A DNA stretch of 64,000 nt. Origin: Escherichia coli DSM 30083 = JCM 1649 = ATCC 11775 (GTDB lineage Bacteria > Pseudomonadota > Gammaproteobacteria > Enterobacterales > Enterobacteriaceae). Shown piece by piece: positions 49,440-58,492 of the stretch. Below the pieces are notes generated by a model that saw only the letters and a program-made list of their open reading frames with translations, had not been told where the DNA came from and did no database searches. A program made the translations under genes and the position numbers. The stretch spans positions 4,278,001-4,342,000 of the forward strand of contig NZ_CP033092.2 in the NCBI RefSeq assembly GCF_003697165.2. Reading direction: 5' to 3'. Each line of letters starts with the position of its first letter. The first letter of the stretch is position 1.

Positions 49440-50768
49440 ATGAGCCACAGGGAATTGTTCAGCGAATTTCTTGAAAATTTGAATCTTGACCTCAAACAGG
49501 CAAAAAAGATCAGCTATCACTATCGAAAAATAACCAAGTCATTAAATCTTGCGTTCAGAGGAACGAGTTCCCGGGTAGCAAACCGCTTGAAAGTGGGGTC
49601 AGTAGGCAGACATACCGCAATAAAAGGCATATCCGATCTGGATATGCTTTATATTATGCCCCCCAATCAGTATGAATATTATAACCGTAAGGATAATGGT
49701 CAGTCTGCATTGCTTACAGATGTCAGAAACATTCTGGCGGAAGAATATCCTGACCAGACTGTGAAAAAGGACAGACTGGTTGTTCAGATCATCTTTAAAA
49801 ACTTTTATGTCGAGGTTCAACCTGTATTCAGACAGGATGATGACAGCTTTAAATTCCCTGAAAGCTATAATGGAGGAGCATGGCGCATTACAAAACCTCT
49901 TCACGAAAAGGCGGCCATGACCGCATTTTCGCGAGATAAATCCAATAATCTGCGCAAGCTGTGTAAAATGATCAGAGCCTGGAAGAACCTGCATGGCGTC
50001 AATATGGGTGGCTTACTGATAGACACACTAGCGTATCGCTTTCTTTCATCAACATCAGATTATGACAATACCGGAAATGGCAGCCTGGGAGCCCTCGCCA
50101 GAGACTTTTTTGAATATCTGTCAAATGAGGAGAGAAAGGAAAGGTATCTCGCGTTAGGCAGTAATCAGCATGTACGTGTTAAATCTCCCTGGTTTGGCCG
50201 GGCAGCGAAACACGCGTATGAATTATGTTGTGATGCCTTAGACGCTGAGGGGGCTGCCAGTGAAAATGACCGCTGGCGCAAAGTGTTCGGACGAGCCTTC
50301 CCCAGACGTAAAGTGGGTATTATGGAAGCCCGTCTTGGTCTGGAATCGCATGCGGCAGATGCTGTTCCCTGGACCGATACCGAAGAGTTTATAGAGGATA
50401 AATATCCGGTGGATATCAGGTACTCACTCAACCTTGACTGTACCGTAACCCAGGATGGTTTCCCTCCCAGAAGCCTGAGGGAGATGCTTATCAGAAGATT
50501 CCGCCTCTCCGCTCGAAAATCTCTCCTTTTCCGGGCAGACTTGACAGAAATGGAGGCAGAGGAACCCTACACCGTTATGTGGAAGGTACTGAACGTGGGT
50601 GACGAAGCACGCAGAAGAAATATGATCCGGGGACAAATCGTTTCGGACGGCGGCTACTGTACGAAGAAAGAAACTACCGACTTCCGCGGAGATCACATGG
50701 TAGAATGCTATGTGATAAAAAATGAGGTTGTGGTTGCCCGGGCCCAGATTGAAGTTCCCATAAGCTGA
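49440..50768 (+). CDS. CD-NTase (cGAS/DncV-like) with AGS-C sensor domain
   Basis: 442-residue nucleotidyltransferase. The catalytic motif reads GSVGRHTAIKGISDLDM: Gly53-Ser54, Asp66 and Asp68, with Glu125 (VEVQPVF) as the probable third acid. Such enzymes make cyclic oligonucleotide alarms on phage infection (CBASS). The C-terminal third (about 355-442, RKSLLFRADLTEMEAEEPY…) looks like the AGS-C sensor domain that follows CD-NTases in some defence loci. AAGGAAA precedes ATG 49440. The next gene starts 7 bp later and encodes a membrane effector. The product nucleotide is unknown. No Cap2/Cap3 or HORMA/TRIP13 genes, so the minimal type. Confidence 0.88.
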   Translation: MSHRELFSEFLENLNLDLKQAKKISYHYRKITKSLNLAFRGTSSRVANRLKVGSVGRHTAIKGISDLDMLYIMPPNQYEYYNRKDNGQSALLTDVRNILAEEYPDQTVKKDRLVVQIIFKNFYVEVQPVFRQDDDSFKFPESYNGGAWRITKPLHEKAAMTAFSRDKSNNLRKLCKMIRAWKNLHGVNMGGLLIDTLAYRFLSSTSDYDNTGNGSLGALARDFFEYLSNEERKERYLALGSNQHVRVKSPWFGRAAKHAYELCCDALDAEGAASENDRWRKVFGRAFPRRKVGIMEARLGLESHAADAVPWTDTEEFIEDKYPVDIRYSLNLDCTVTQDGFPPRSLREMLIRRFRLSARKSLLFRADLTEMEAEEPYTVMWKVLNVGDEARRRNMIRGQIVSDGGYCTKKETTDFRGDHMVECYVIKNEVVVARAQIEVPIS

Positions 50769-50775
50769 GGTTTTT

Positions 50776-51351
50776 ATGACGCAATCAGAGATGCTGAAAT
50801 TAATCGCCCGACATGGTTATAACGTTGGATTTGGCGCTAAGAAAAACTTTGCCACCTATGATCTGATTTGTAAGGCATCCGGTTGGATTAGCTTTATTTC
50901 TCTTGCTGTCGGTGTGTTCGCCCTTTTTATTCCTGAGCTGGCCACAAACGTCATTTCCGCGATATTAATTATATTTGGTGTTGCTACAATGTACATTCAG
51001 TTTTATGACTCGGAAAAGCAGAGTTATGAAAGTGCGGGGATTGAGCAGACCAAAATTTTTAATGAACTTGAAGTCATCTACCGCAACGTAAAAAGCGATG
51101 CAAACTTTGACTATCAGCGTACACAACAATCCATCGACGCTATCATGTCCCGGTTTTACGGCACGGTCATCAGCAAACAGATCTTCGGAAGTAACTGGTA
51201 CGCACATTATAAATTTTACTGTGAATTTGAAAAAGCATGGGTTGAAGAAGAGCTGAACCTGACACTGAAGGACAAAATCCCGCTTTCGCTCTGCTTTCTC
51301 GCCAGTCTGGCGATCATTTTTACTATAGCTGTCATCTGGAAAACGCCCTGA
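50776..51351 (+). CDS. SLATT-domain membrane effector of the CD-NTase pair
   Basis: 191-residue protein with two adjacent membrane helices (about residues 36-56 and 60-78), a charged cytoplasmic stretch and a C-terminal helix (about 168-188). This is the SLATT (SMODS/SLOG-associating 2TM) layout, a predicted pore-forming effector that opens on a nucleotide signal and kills or arrests the infected cell. Directly after the CD-NTase, 7 bp apart. Exact SLATT subfamily not determined. Confidence 0.8.
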   Translation: MTQSEMLKLIARHGYNVGFGAKKNFATYDLICKASGWISFISLAVGVFALFIPELATNVISAILIIFGVATMYIQFYDSEKQSYESAGIEQTKIFNELEVIYRNVKSDANFDYQRTQQSIDAIMSRFYGTVISKQIFGSNWYAHYKFYCEFEKAWVEEELNLTLKDKIPLSLCFLASLAIIFTIAVIWKTP

Positions 51352-51903
51352 TGCTGCAGCCAATGAAAAATTCAGCAAGCTGACTGTCAAATATGCGATG
51401 TATAGCCGGTATCACCATCCAGTGTACGTTCTATAAGGGGGGGCGCTTGGAAAACGGGTAGAGTCAAGATGTGGCGCGGTAATTTTACAGGTCAGGCATA
51501 TCTGTTGCCGCCTCTTTCGATTGGCGGTGCCTTACTGTCCTGACCATAAATCCTGTTTCCACACCCCGCTCATCGAAGCGGACATGCGCTTCTAACACAT
51601 CCGGCTCTCGGACAGAATCATGCCTTCGCCCACGGAAACCTCTGCGGGAGCTTCGGTGCATATTTTCATGGAAGGGGATCACCCAATAACTTCCATCGAG
51701 ATCGGGTCATAACGGCCAATCCGTGATCGAATAGAGCGGAATACGCACTCTGACGAACTGCTTACATTTAAACTAATTACAAACTATATAAATCCGCCTT
51801 ACTCATTCACAGGGTAGATATATTCTTACTTTTAATTTTATGTGTAATTAACTGATGACGAAAAATGAATTGAACTGTAAATGCATATCTAAGTTTTTCA
51901 TTC
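51352..51903. other. Non-coding spacer between CBASS-like pair and Qat genes
   Basis: 552 bp between the convergent effector and qatD. A possible degenerate group II intron end lies at 51575-51607; a 65-codon minus frame at 51485-51682 overlaps it and is probably spurious. The right part (51760-51900) is very AT-rich. Confidence 0.6.
51575..51607 (-). other. Possible group II intron domain V relic
   Basis: On the minus strand GAGCCGGATGTG…CATGTCCGCTTC resembles domain V of bacterial group II introns (GAGCCGTATG…CACGTACGGTTC) in length and end pairs. It has a mismatch in the lower stem and lacks the GAAA loop, so if real it is decayed. No reverse transcriptase frame nearby. Confidence 0.35.
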
Positions 51904-52629
51904 TTATGATGTACATAATACCTTAAAATTATCAACTAGCTGAGCATTAACCTCCATCTGACTAATCCCCCATAATGCGGCTAACTGTTTCTCTGCAATC
52001 CCACTATCCCATGGCATTAGTGGGTCATTACGAAACTTAGCAAATGGCCCATCTGTTTCTGTAAGAATGCGTGATTTGGGTATTTTCAAAACTAAGGCCT
52101 TACCCTTTATTGTATCGAGCATAGCAGGCCCCACTGAGAACCAGCATCCTAAATCAATTGCCCTTTCAAGCTGCTTAGGTGTTCCAGTGAACCAATGCAA
52201 TATTGCCACCCCATCGATATTTTCAATCTCATCAAGCACCGCTGATGCACTTCCCCGACTATGGATAGTCATAATCTTGCCACCAGCCCGATTTACACTG
52301 TTGAGAATGTGTCGGAACACTTTCAATTGAATATCCCAATGTTCTTTAAATCCCTGTCCACCATCAAGCCCTATTTCCCCTACATACTTAGTTTCCGAAA
52401 GCAATGAATCAAACAGGTCTAACTCATGCGATCTTTGATGCGCGATTTGAGGATGTAGCCCAAGAGCAGTTCGGATTCGTTGACTTTCTTTAGCCAATAA
52501 AGAAGTACCATGCCATGCTTTAGGTGTTGTTGTCACCGACAGAATATAAGTCCCTCGACGCTTACTTTCTTCAGCCACGAGGTCTGGCCGAGGATATAAG
52601 TCTAGATGACAGTGCATATCGATGCTCAT
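51904..52629 (-). CDS. qatD: QatD, TatD-like metal-dependent nuclease of Qat defence
   Basis: 241-residue TatD-type hydrolase. Metal ligands: HCH (His6, His8), Glu85 in GEIGLDGG, His123 (TIHSRG), His145 (LHWFTG) and Asp193 (ETDGPF). Last gene of the four-gene Qat antiviral operon; its start overlaps the qatC stop by 4 bp (ATGA). Stand-alone TatD is a DNase, but the gene order here with a QueC-like gene marks it as QatD. Confidence 0.93.
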   Translation of the reverse strand: MSIDMHCHLDLYPRPDLVAEESKRRGTYILSVTTTPKAWHGTSLLAKESQRIRTALGLHPQIAHQRSHELDLFDSLLSETKYVGEIGLDGGQGFKEHWDIQLKVFRHILNSVNRAGGKIMTIHSRGSASAVLDEIENIDGVAILHWFTGTPKQLERAIDLGCWFSVGPAMLDTIKGKALVLKIPKSRILTETDGPFAKFRNDPLMPWDSGIAEKQLAALWGISQMEVNAQLVDNFKVLCTS

Positions 52630-53945
52630 ACTATGTTCTCACTCAGTAAATAGCTTTCAACCTCATCTAGGCCATCCTTAAATACTTGCTTGAAATTATC
52701 AAATTCTGCCGTAGGCAAAGGGCCACTTTTGGCAATCCATGTACCTATTTTCAAAGTCGATTTCTGCGTGATCGCAATCCTAAGGGCGATCAGGTCGTCC
52801 CTGCGATCTATTTCATTCATTACTTTAGCTAAGGACTGGAAAATATATTCAACATCTCTACTAATTCCCCCTGCATGAAGTGATGCTCGTCGAATGATAC
52901 ACGGTATACATACCCCACATTGCTGCCCCATTCGTTTCCAATGACTGCAGGATACTGTACTTTCCACAATTTTAGATAAGAGCTGCTTATTTGAACATTC
53001 GGAGATCATTTTTCCTTTTGTCTTAAACTGATATGGATTGATTATTTGACAAGAAATACCGAGCGCATCAAAGATCTTTTGTATGCTCGTAATAAAATGT
53101 GGATGTGTTGTTCGTGTGCTCAGCGAACCTATCCGCCGTGGAGTAAGTGGTGCATTTAATGAGATAAATCCATTTTCAGGTACGAACAAATCAATCTTTT
53201 CTTGTTGAGATATCTCTTGTACGGCACAAGCACCTACGGCCGCAAAGGCAAGAAAATTGAGGCTACGAGTTCGCATCGTAATATCAGTCACGCCTTGATA
53301 AATGTGTGGGTCAGCATTAATCTCAAAGCGCGAAAATTGGCCACTTAATTTTTCAGCGATCTGATCTTGACGAGACTTGTCCCCCTTATAAGCATGACTA
53401 ACCAAAAGTGGAGCGCGCCCTGCAGCCAGAAGATCTATTGCACCAATAGCTGAATCCAGACCTCCTGAAAATAAGCTGACACAGTCAAGCCCTTTTAGCT
53501 TAATCAGACGATGCCTTGAATGCTGGCTATAAGGCTCTGGCGGTGCATAACCATCGTCACAAAATTCGAAATCCCAGATGTCTCCACTAAGAAAATGCAA
53601 AGCACTCTCAAGTTCTTTCTTTAGACTAATCCATCTGGATGGTTCATGAAGGGGGAGTCGTAACGACAATTGGCGGGTCCAACCATCCTCGGAACTTTCA
53701 CGCTGAACGAAAGTATCTGCTGCAGTTACTGCTAATGCAACACTCAGAAAATCCATGACCTTAGCTGGAAGCTGTACTCCCAAACGTCTGATCCGATCAA
53801 TCGCAGGATTCCCGATAACAGATATATCTCCGCGCCTCTGACCACTTAATCCATATAGCTGAACAGGTAACACTTTCTCACTTGCTGGCGGCAAATGGTG
53901 ATGTTTATGATGGAAAACTAATTGTGTCACTGGTATGCCTCCCAT
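52626..53945 (-). CDS. qatC: QatC, QueC-like protein of Qat defence
   Basis: 439-residue protein. The PP-loop SGGLDS at 160-165 is the ATP pyrophosphatase motif of the 7-cyano-7-deazaguanine synthase QueC. Cys333, 343, 346 and 349 repeat the QueC zinc-site spacing. The ~150-residue N-terminal region is extra relative to QueC. Overlaps qatB by 19 bp and qatD by 4 bp. Likely modifies a protein or nucleic acid partner; reaction not established from sequence. Confidence 0.92.
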   Translation of the reverse strand: MGGIPVTQLVFHHKHHHLPPASEKVLPVQLYGLSGQRRGDISVIGNPAIDRIRRLGVQLPAKVMDFLSVALAVTAADTFVQRESSEDGWTRQLSLRLPLHEPSRWISLKKELESALHFLSGDIWDFEFCDDGYAPPEPYSQHSRHRLIKLKGLDCVSLFSGGLDSAIGAIDLLAAGRAPLLVSHAYKGDKSRQDQIAEKLSGQFSRFEINADPHIYQGVTDITMRTRSLNFLAFAAVGACAVQEISQQEKIDLFVPENGFISLNAPLTPRRIGSLSTRTTHPHFITSIQKIFDALGISCQIINPYQFKTKGKMISECSNKQLLSKIVESTVSCSHWKRMGQQCGVCIPCIIRRASLHAGGISRDVEYIFQSLAKVMNEIDRRDDLIALRIAITQKSTLKIGTWIAKSGPLPTAEFDNFKQVFKDGLDEVESYLLSENIV

Positions 53946-54679
53946 TCTTGCCAGGCCTCAATAATGGCCTGACGTTCAATTTTTACCATTTGGTTTCGTG
54001 TGAACGATCTTATGTTACCGGCAAGTTTTGGTGCCATATGTTTATCAACAACAACTTTAATCAATTCCCGGAGTTCAATTTCTGCATGAATTGCCTTTGA
54101 AGGTGTATCTGCTTTGTTCCATGCCCTATTAGAATCCATTACCATCTGAAGGAAAATACTTTCCGCTAGATAACCAATCATTGTGTCAACAATCACACCA
54201 TCAGTTATTTTTTGAGGATCGAAAATTTCTACGCCATCAAGAGCCTCCACTAAAGCATGGTTCATGGCCGCACAGATCTTTTCTGAGTCACCATCCTGTG
54301 ATGTTAAAGCTTGAGCAATAGTTGATATTGCTATTTCGCATGGAAGGCCTGCCAAACTGCCCAAATCGATGCTTGGTTCTCCGGGAGCCGAAGGCATTCC
54401 CACTAAAGCCCCAAATAATTCGGCCCCAGCTTGCGTGACACTCCCTAATCGCCGAGCAGCGTTACTGCTCCCTCCGGAGGCTTTTCGCGCGTAGTGCCCT
54501 ATGGCTTTTCTGAAATCTGCTCGATTTCCATTTGATACCGCATTTCCCAACGATTCTCGAAATGGCGCAAACCTCCTTTCTTGCGGCGAGGGTAACGGTT
54601 GCTGTGGCTGATCATCAGCCCATGGTGGAACCAGCGGAGAGCCACCTCCTGGACCTTTACTTGATTGTGATGTTCCCAT
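53927..54679 (-). CDS. qatB: QatB, Qat defence component
   Basis: 250-residue protein with a Gly/Ser/Pro-rich N-terminus (MGTSQSSKGPGGG) and a mainly helical rest. No known catalytic motif. Assigned by its place between qatA and qatC; its ATG shares a base with the qatA TAA stop. In related systems this exposed glycine-rich start has been proposed as a target for the QueC-like partner; not shown here. Confidence 0.9.
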   Translation of the reverse strand: MGTSQSSKGPGGGSPLVPPWADDQPQQPLPSPQERRFAPFRESLGNAVSNGNRADFRKAIGHYARKASGGSSNAARRLGSVTQAGAELFGALVGMPSAPGEPSIDLGSLAGLPCEIAISTIAQALTSQDGDSEKICAAMNHALVEALDGVEIFDPQKITDGVIVDTMIGYLAESIFLQMVMDSNRAWNKADTPSKAIHAEIELRELIKVVVDKHMAPKLAGNIRSFTRNQMVKIERQAIIEAWQEWEAYQ

Positions 54680-56463
54680 TAAGCGTCCTTATTCCATTGT
54701 TCATCTTTTAATGCTGCAGTCATCCACGCTGGTCGTTTCATCCCCAACTGTAATTCCTGTAGATAACGAATTAATATGCTGGCTGCATCTGTTGAGTAGC
54801 GGGCCAACAGACATGCACCGGAAAAGCCTCTGGGCTTACGATCCCAATCTGATACCTGCCGTAACTGGTTAATTAAACCTTCCATTACAGGTATTTGCTC
54901 CTCACGAGGAAGTGCTTTCAAAAGGTTTTCTGCTGTAGGAGAACTAGTGTTTTTCAATTCAATTAGTGCATTTAGTACTTCCCGTCCAGATGGCGATAAA
55001 CCAACCACATATGCACCTATTGGCATAGTTTCTCGGGACAGATATATGGCGGCCCTTAAGTCAATCCCACCAAGACGAGGTTCAAGTTGGGCCCATTGAC
55101 TGATGAAAGATTTAGTCGTTGGACTATCAGTCCATGTCTTTGGTGCATCAGTAGGTATTTGACCGCCATTATCGTCAAGCTGTTTAAGTATCTGGGGAAC
55201 ACCTTGTTCAATATCCACGAGATGATATAAATCAGCGGTGCCATCCACTCCAACACAGCGTTCAAAAATTACTAGCTTAGTAATAATTGCTTCATCCAAA
55301 GGCATTGCTCGTCGCTTCGCAATTTGAGATCGCATTTTCACAACATTCAACAAGCGTTTAACGATCCTGGGATTACCATGAATAATTGGAGAGTTGGCTA
55401 AAATGGGAGCAATACGGTCAGCACGCGCAAACGCCAGCGCGAGGTTGCTATCATCCGCTTCACCAGTCATTTTTAAGGCCTCCTGACGTGAGATTGGTTC
55501 ATCTTTCCAGGATTGCTGTAACGCCTTCTCTAAGCCCTCACGGAGCATAGTTATTTTTTCGCCTTCTAAGCCATGTTCAATGGCATAAAGCATGAACAGA
55601 TACGAACGGATCTCACGGACCCCAGCCTTAGGCACCCGAATAGGAACCTGGATTAGCTTATCCAGATAATCTATTTGATGGCGCTGTGATGCCCCTTTGA
55701 AGTAATCAGCCACAGAAGAGCGAATCATGTCCTCATCTGCTGCAATAATAAAGGCTGTATTAGTCAAGAAAAGGAATAGCCTGATAGCTTCAAGTGTATG
55801 GATAGCATTGGCAGGGAGACAGCGGTCTAGGTTATCTATTACCACAATGAGTGGCTTTCCAAGTTCTTCTAGAATTTCCCCATATTCCTTACGAAAGGCA
55901 TCAATCTGCTGAGGGGGGCTTTTTTTTGTTTGTGGTTTAATCAAACCACAAGCAGTTTCTTTACCTTCTTTAGCTATATTGCCTAAAGCCTCATACTCTT
56001 CCTGGCTCTGGATGCCATCGGTGATATTTCTTAATGCACCAATCCCCCTAGAAAGCAAACCGCCAGTAGGTAATCCTGCCATTAAAGCTGTACCCTCAGC
56101 TAGTAATCCCATAGCTCTAAAACCATCAACTCGACTAAGGAGTCTCTTAGTTTTTGATATAAGGGCTGAATTACCTTCAGCAGCTTTTGTCAATTCTGTA
56201 GCGATGACTTCAAGAAGTGCGGCACGGGTGTCGTCGTACCCCTGATAGAGCCAAGAGTCAAAATTGATAACAATCCAATCTTTGTCGTCTTGCTCAAGTT
56301 TTTGCTCTATCAGTTTTAACAGAGAGGATTTACCTGCCCCCCAGTTTCCAAAAATTCCGATAGATACTGGTAACATATCTTTCGTGGTAAGTACATCCAC
56401 GGCTAACTGAGATACTTCACCAAAATTTAGGTAGTCTTCTGATGACTCTTTGTCTGACCACAT
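54679..56463 (-). CDS. qatA: QatA, KAP-family P-loop ATPase of Qat defence
   Basis: 594-residue STAND/KAP-type NTPase. Walker A GNWGAGKS (39-46) and Walker B LIVVIDNLD (205-213); two short hydrophobic stretches between about 118-140 are typical of KAP inserts. First gene of the qatABCD operon, all overlapping, so expressed in fixed ratio. The promoter must lie in the 131-bp gap before it. Confidence 0.92.
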   Translation of the reverse strand: MWSDKESSEDYLNFGEVSQLAVDVLTTKDMLPVSIGIFGNWGAGKSSLLKLIEQKLEQDDKDWIVINFDSWLYQGYDDTRAALLEVIATELTKAAEGNSALISKTKRLLSRVDGFRAMGLLAEGTALMAGLPTGGLLSRGIGALRNITDGIQSQEEYEALGNIAKEGKETACGLIKPQTKKSPPQQIDAFRKEYGEILEELGKPLIVVIDNLDRCLPANAIHTLEAIRLFLFLTNTAFIIAADEDMIRSSVADYFKGASQRHQIDYLDKLIQVPIRVPKAGVREIRSYLFMLYAIEHGLEGEKITMLREGLEKALQQSWKDEPISRQEALKMTGEADDSNLALAFARADRIAPILANSPIIHGNPRIVKRLLNVVKMRSQIAKRRAMPLDEAIITKLVIFERCVGVDGTADLYHLVDIEQGVPQILKQLDDNGGQIPTDAPKTWTDSPTTKSFISQWAQLEPRLGGIDLRAAIYLSRETMPIGAYVVGLSPSGREVLNALIELKNTSSPTAENLLKALPREEQIPVMEGLINQLRQVSDWDRKPRGFSGACLLARYSTDAASILIRYLQELQLGMKRPAWMTAALKDEQWNKDA

Positions 56464-56594
56464 TTTTATATCCTTTACATCACCAATTTTTACGTCATTG
56501 AGTAAACTACAAGTTTGATAAAACCAACTCTGTTCAGGTGGGCAAATTCAGTGTACCACTTCACCAATAATCCAATATGATGACTGCTATAGAT

Positions 56595-57779
56595 CTATTT
56601 TTTAAAGAATGAAATAAGCTTTCTTATCCCAGTCCATATTTTCCTATCAGAATCCGAAGGGTTAAATTCGCTCTTGTCAAAATCAGCAACCTCAGCAACC
56701 TCAGCAACCTCAGCAACCTCAGCAACCTCAGCAACCTCAGCAACCTCAGCAACCTCAGCAACCTCAGCAACCTCAGCAACCTCAGCAACCTCAGCAAGGT
56801 TTATTCTATTTTGATGATCTGTCAAATGTTCTTTGTTAATTTCATCTCTAATTAGCTGTTCTTTTTCTATGCTGTAGTTTTTGTCATTATAAGTCACATC
56901 AAAATCATCTAAGAAAACGATATAAATCAATTTAAAACAACTAGTCTTAAATAAAAAACTATCGCACTCATCAGGAAAACCAAAAAAGAAAATATTAAGA
57001 TATTTGGTTGCTTTGCGCTTGTCTTTTAGTCCATTATAATACTTATTTGCTTCTGCTCTTTGTTTTTCATACTCACTACAGAAAAAACTCTTTTTACTTT
57101 CATCCCATTCTGAAGCATCAATTTCAAGTTTATATGCTTGTTTGGTACCTTTCTTTCTGGCTAAAAAAGTAAGGTAATATCTATTCGAATTTATCTCCAG
57201 CCGTATATTAGATTGAATTTTACCAAAATAAATTGCTGGCTTATTATATCTAATTCCTTCTTTATAGATGATTAGTTGAAAAGTATCTTTATAAGTTCTA
57301 ACTCCATAAGGGGGAATTGATAATGGTTCATAGAGATTATCTCCATTAATGTAGTAGTCTACTACCGGTTTGATGCTTGAAGATGACACAGGGTGTACTT
57401 TACCTCCCAAATCTTTTTCATCATTTCGCGTCTGTTTGATAATTCTTCTGCCAGAAGAGTCGTAATTTCTTTCAGACACATCAAGTTTCAGAAGAGATAT
57501 AGCTAATGCCGGTGGTGAATTATGCTTTTTATTATTCTTTGAGTTACACTTATTTTTACTCTTAGGATCATGAATATTACATCCCGGCCTATGAGTCTCT
57601 TTATATCGAAAGTATGATTGATTTAAATTTATTTCTTTGAAGCTACATGGAGTAGCGGGTATCCTACATTTGTCATACGGGCATTCAAAAGTGGTTGTTC
57701 GTATATAAAGATCATCCATTTCCCGAAGATCATGACCATGAACAATTTCACCACTAACAGAATCTCTTGCTATTGTCAC
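56595..57779 (-). CDS. Unknown protein with Cys/His cluster and Ala-Glu-Val repeats
   Basis: 394 residues, not recognised. N-terminus has a possible zinc site: Cys33, Cys38, Cys45, His63, Cys67, His70. A Lys/Asn-rich link (70-90) and a beta-rich middle (150-290) follow. Residues 328-365 are twelve perfect Ala-Glu-Val repeats plus one degenerate unit, then a short basic tail. The Cys/His start resembles the front domain of CoiA-like and other phage-defence proteins only loosely. AT-rich codon use like the qat genes. Same strand as qatA and 131 bp upstream, so it could be part of, or regulate, that locus. Confidence 0.75.
   Translation of the reverse strand: MTIARDSVSGEIVHGHDLREMDDLYIRTTTFECPYDKCRIPATPCSFKEINLNQSYFRYKETHRPGCNIHDPKSKNKCNSKNNKKHNSPPALAISLLKLDVSERNYDSSGRRIIKQTRNDEKDLGGKVHPVSSSSIKPVVDYYINGDNLYEPLSIPPYGVRTYKDTFQLIIYKEGIRYNKPAIYFGKIQSNIRLEINSNRYYLTFLARKKGTKQAYKLEIDASEWDESKKSFFCSEYEKQRAEANKYYNGLKDKRKATKYLNIFFFGFPDECDSFLFKTSCFKLIYIVFLDDFDVTYNDKNYSIEKEQLIRDEINKEHLTDHQNRINLAEVAEVAEVAEVAEVAEVAEVAEVAEVAEVAEVAEVADFDKSEFNPSDSDRKIWTGIRKLISFFKK
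56683..56799. repeat. 9-bp tandem repeat, 12 perfect copies
   Basis: TCAGCAACC repeats 12 times without a mismatch (56683-56790), then once as TCAGCAAGG. On the minus strand each unit is GCTGAGGTT, giving Ala-Glu-Val. A unit gain or loss keeps the frame, so this is a length-variable but not on/off tract. Confidence 0.97.
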
Positions 57780-57846
57780 ACAATCTCCTTTGATAAAAAT
57801 TAATAGATTCTAATTTCATACCAAGGCTAATTTAAATAAAGGCTAT

Positions 57847-58004
57847 TTAAGAGAAAAACAAGTCAGCCTGACAGACATATCCCCTCCCATGGCAATATGC
57901 CGCTATTTCGCGTTTTTTTTCACGCCATAATGCGTTTCAAGGTAGCGAATATCTTCGATTGCCCATGGTGTGCGCATTCTTTTGGGTTTATTTTCCATTA
58001 CCAT
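57847..58004 (-). pseudogene. Small HTH-like protein, frameshifted in an A8 tract
   Basis: Minus-strand frame MVMENKPKRMRTPW…RYLETHYGVKK resembles the Myb/SANT-like start of small phage-type DNA-binding proteins, but it stops at 57903 after GVKKNAK. Skipping one base in the A8 run (57913-57920) instead gives REIAAYCHGRGYVCQ and a stop at 57847, which continues the expected helix-turn-helix pattern. Either a broken gene or one that slips on the run. Confidence 0.55.
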
Positions 58005-58017
58005 GTTTTATCAGCCA

Positions 58018-58492
58018 TCATGGCTGCCTCTCCGGTTTGCCAGCGTGTTCCACCTGATAACGATTAATCAGCTGATTCAGTGCCATTTCAGCCTGTTTTT
58101 GCTGCTGTTCACTGCCATTCTGGTTACGGGCTTCATCATAGCGACGTAACTGCTCTTCCGCCGGGATATGCCGGTTAAAGGCCTGCATGATGCCAAACAC
58201 CTCCGTTCTCAGTTCACTGACCGTCATGTATTTTCCCCGCTGTTCATCCAGACGGTTCAGGCGTTCAGCCAGCTGCTGTAAGCGGGTCATGCCTTCATTC
58301 CAGCCCGTCATCGCCTCTTCCGGGAGCGCACGACTCCTTACGCTCTTCTGCCAGTTATCCACCATTTCCTGAACATGGGGATTGTCGGGGAAAAGTACCA
58401 TCAGTTGCTGCAGCAACTGCGCACTGCGCTGCAGGTTATATGCCGGGGGTAATTCTGTCAGTCGCGTTATCTGCTGACCGGAAAGGGTTAAC
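58018..58492 (-). pseudogene. VasL-like type VI secretion protein, C-terminal fragment
   Basis: Reading through 58416 (LQQLMVLFPDNPHV… and LNRLDEQRGKYMTVSELRTEVF) gives about 150 residues that look like the C-terminal part of VasL/TssA-like T6SS proteins. Upstream it runs straight, out of frame, into a TpsB transporter fragment. No other T6SS genes are present. Confidence 0.6.

Noticed and set aside
51485..51682. 65-codon Arg-rich minus frame
   Set aside because: Overlaps the possible intron domain V relic; Arg-rich reading is typical of structured RNA sequence read as protein.
56683..56799. CRISPR-like repeat array
   Set aside because: Units are 9 bp, contiguous without spacers, and in frame within a coding sequence; no cas genes in the window.
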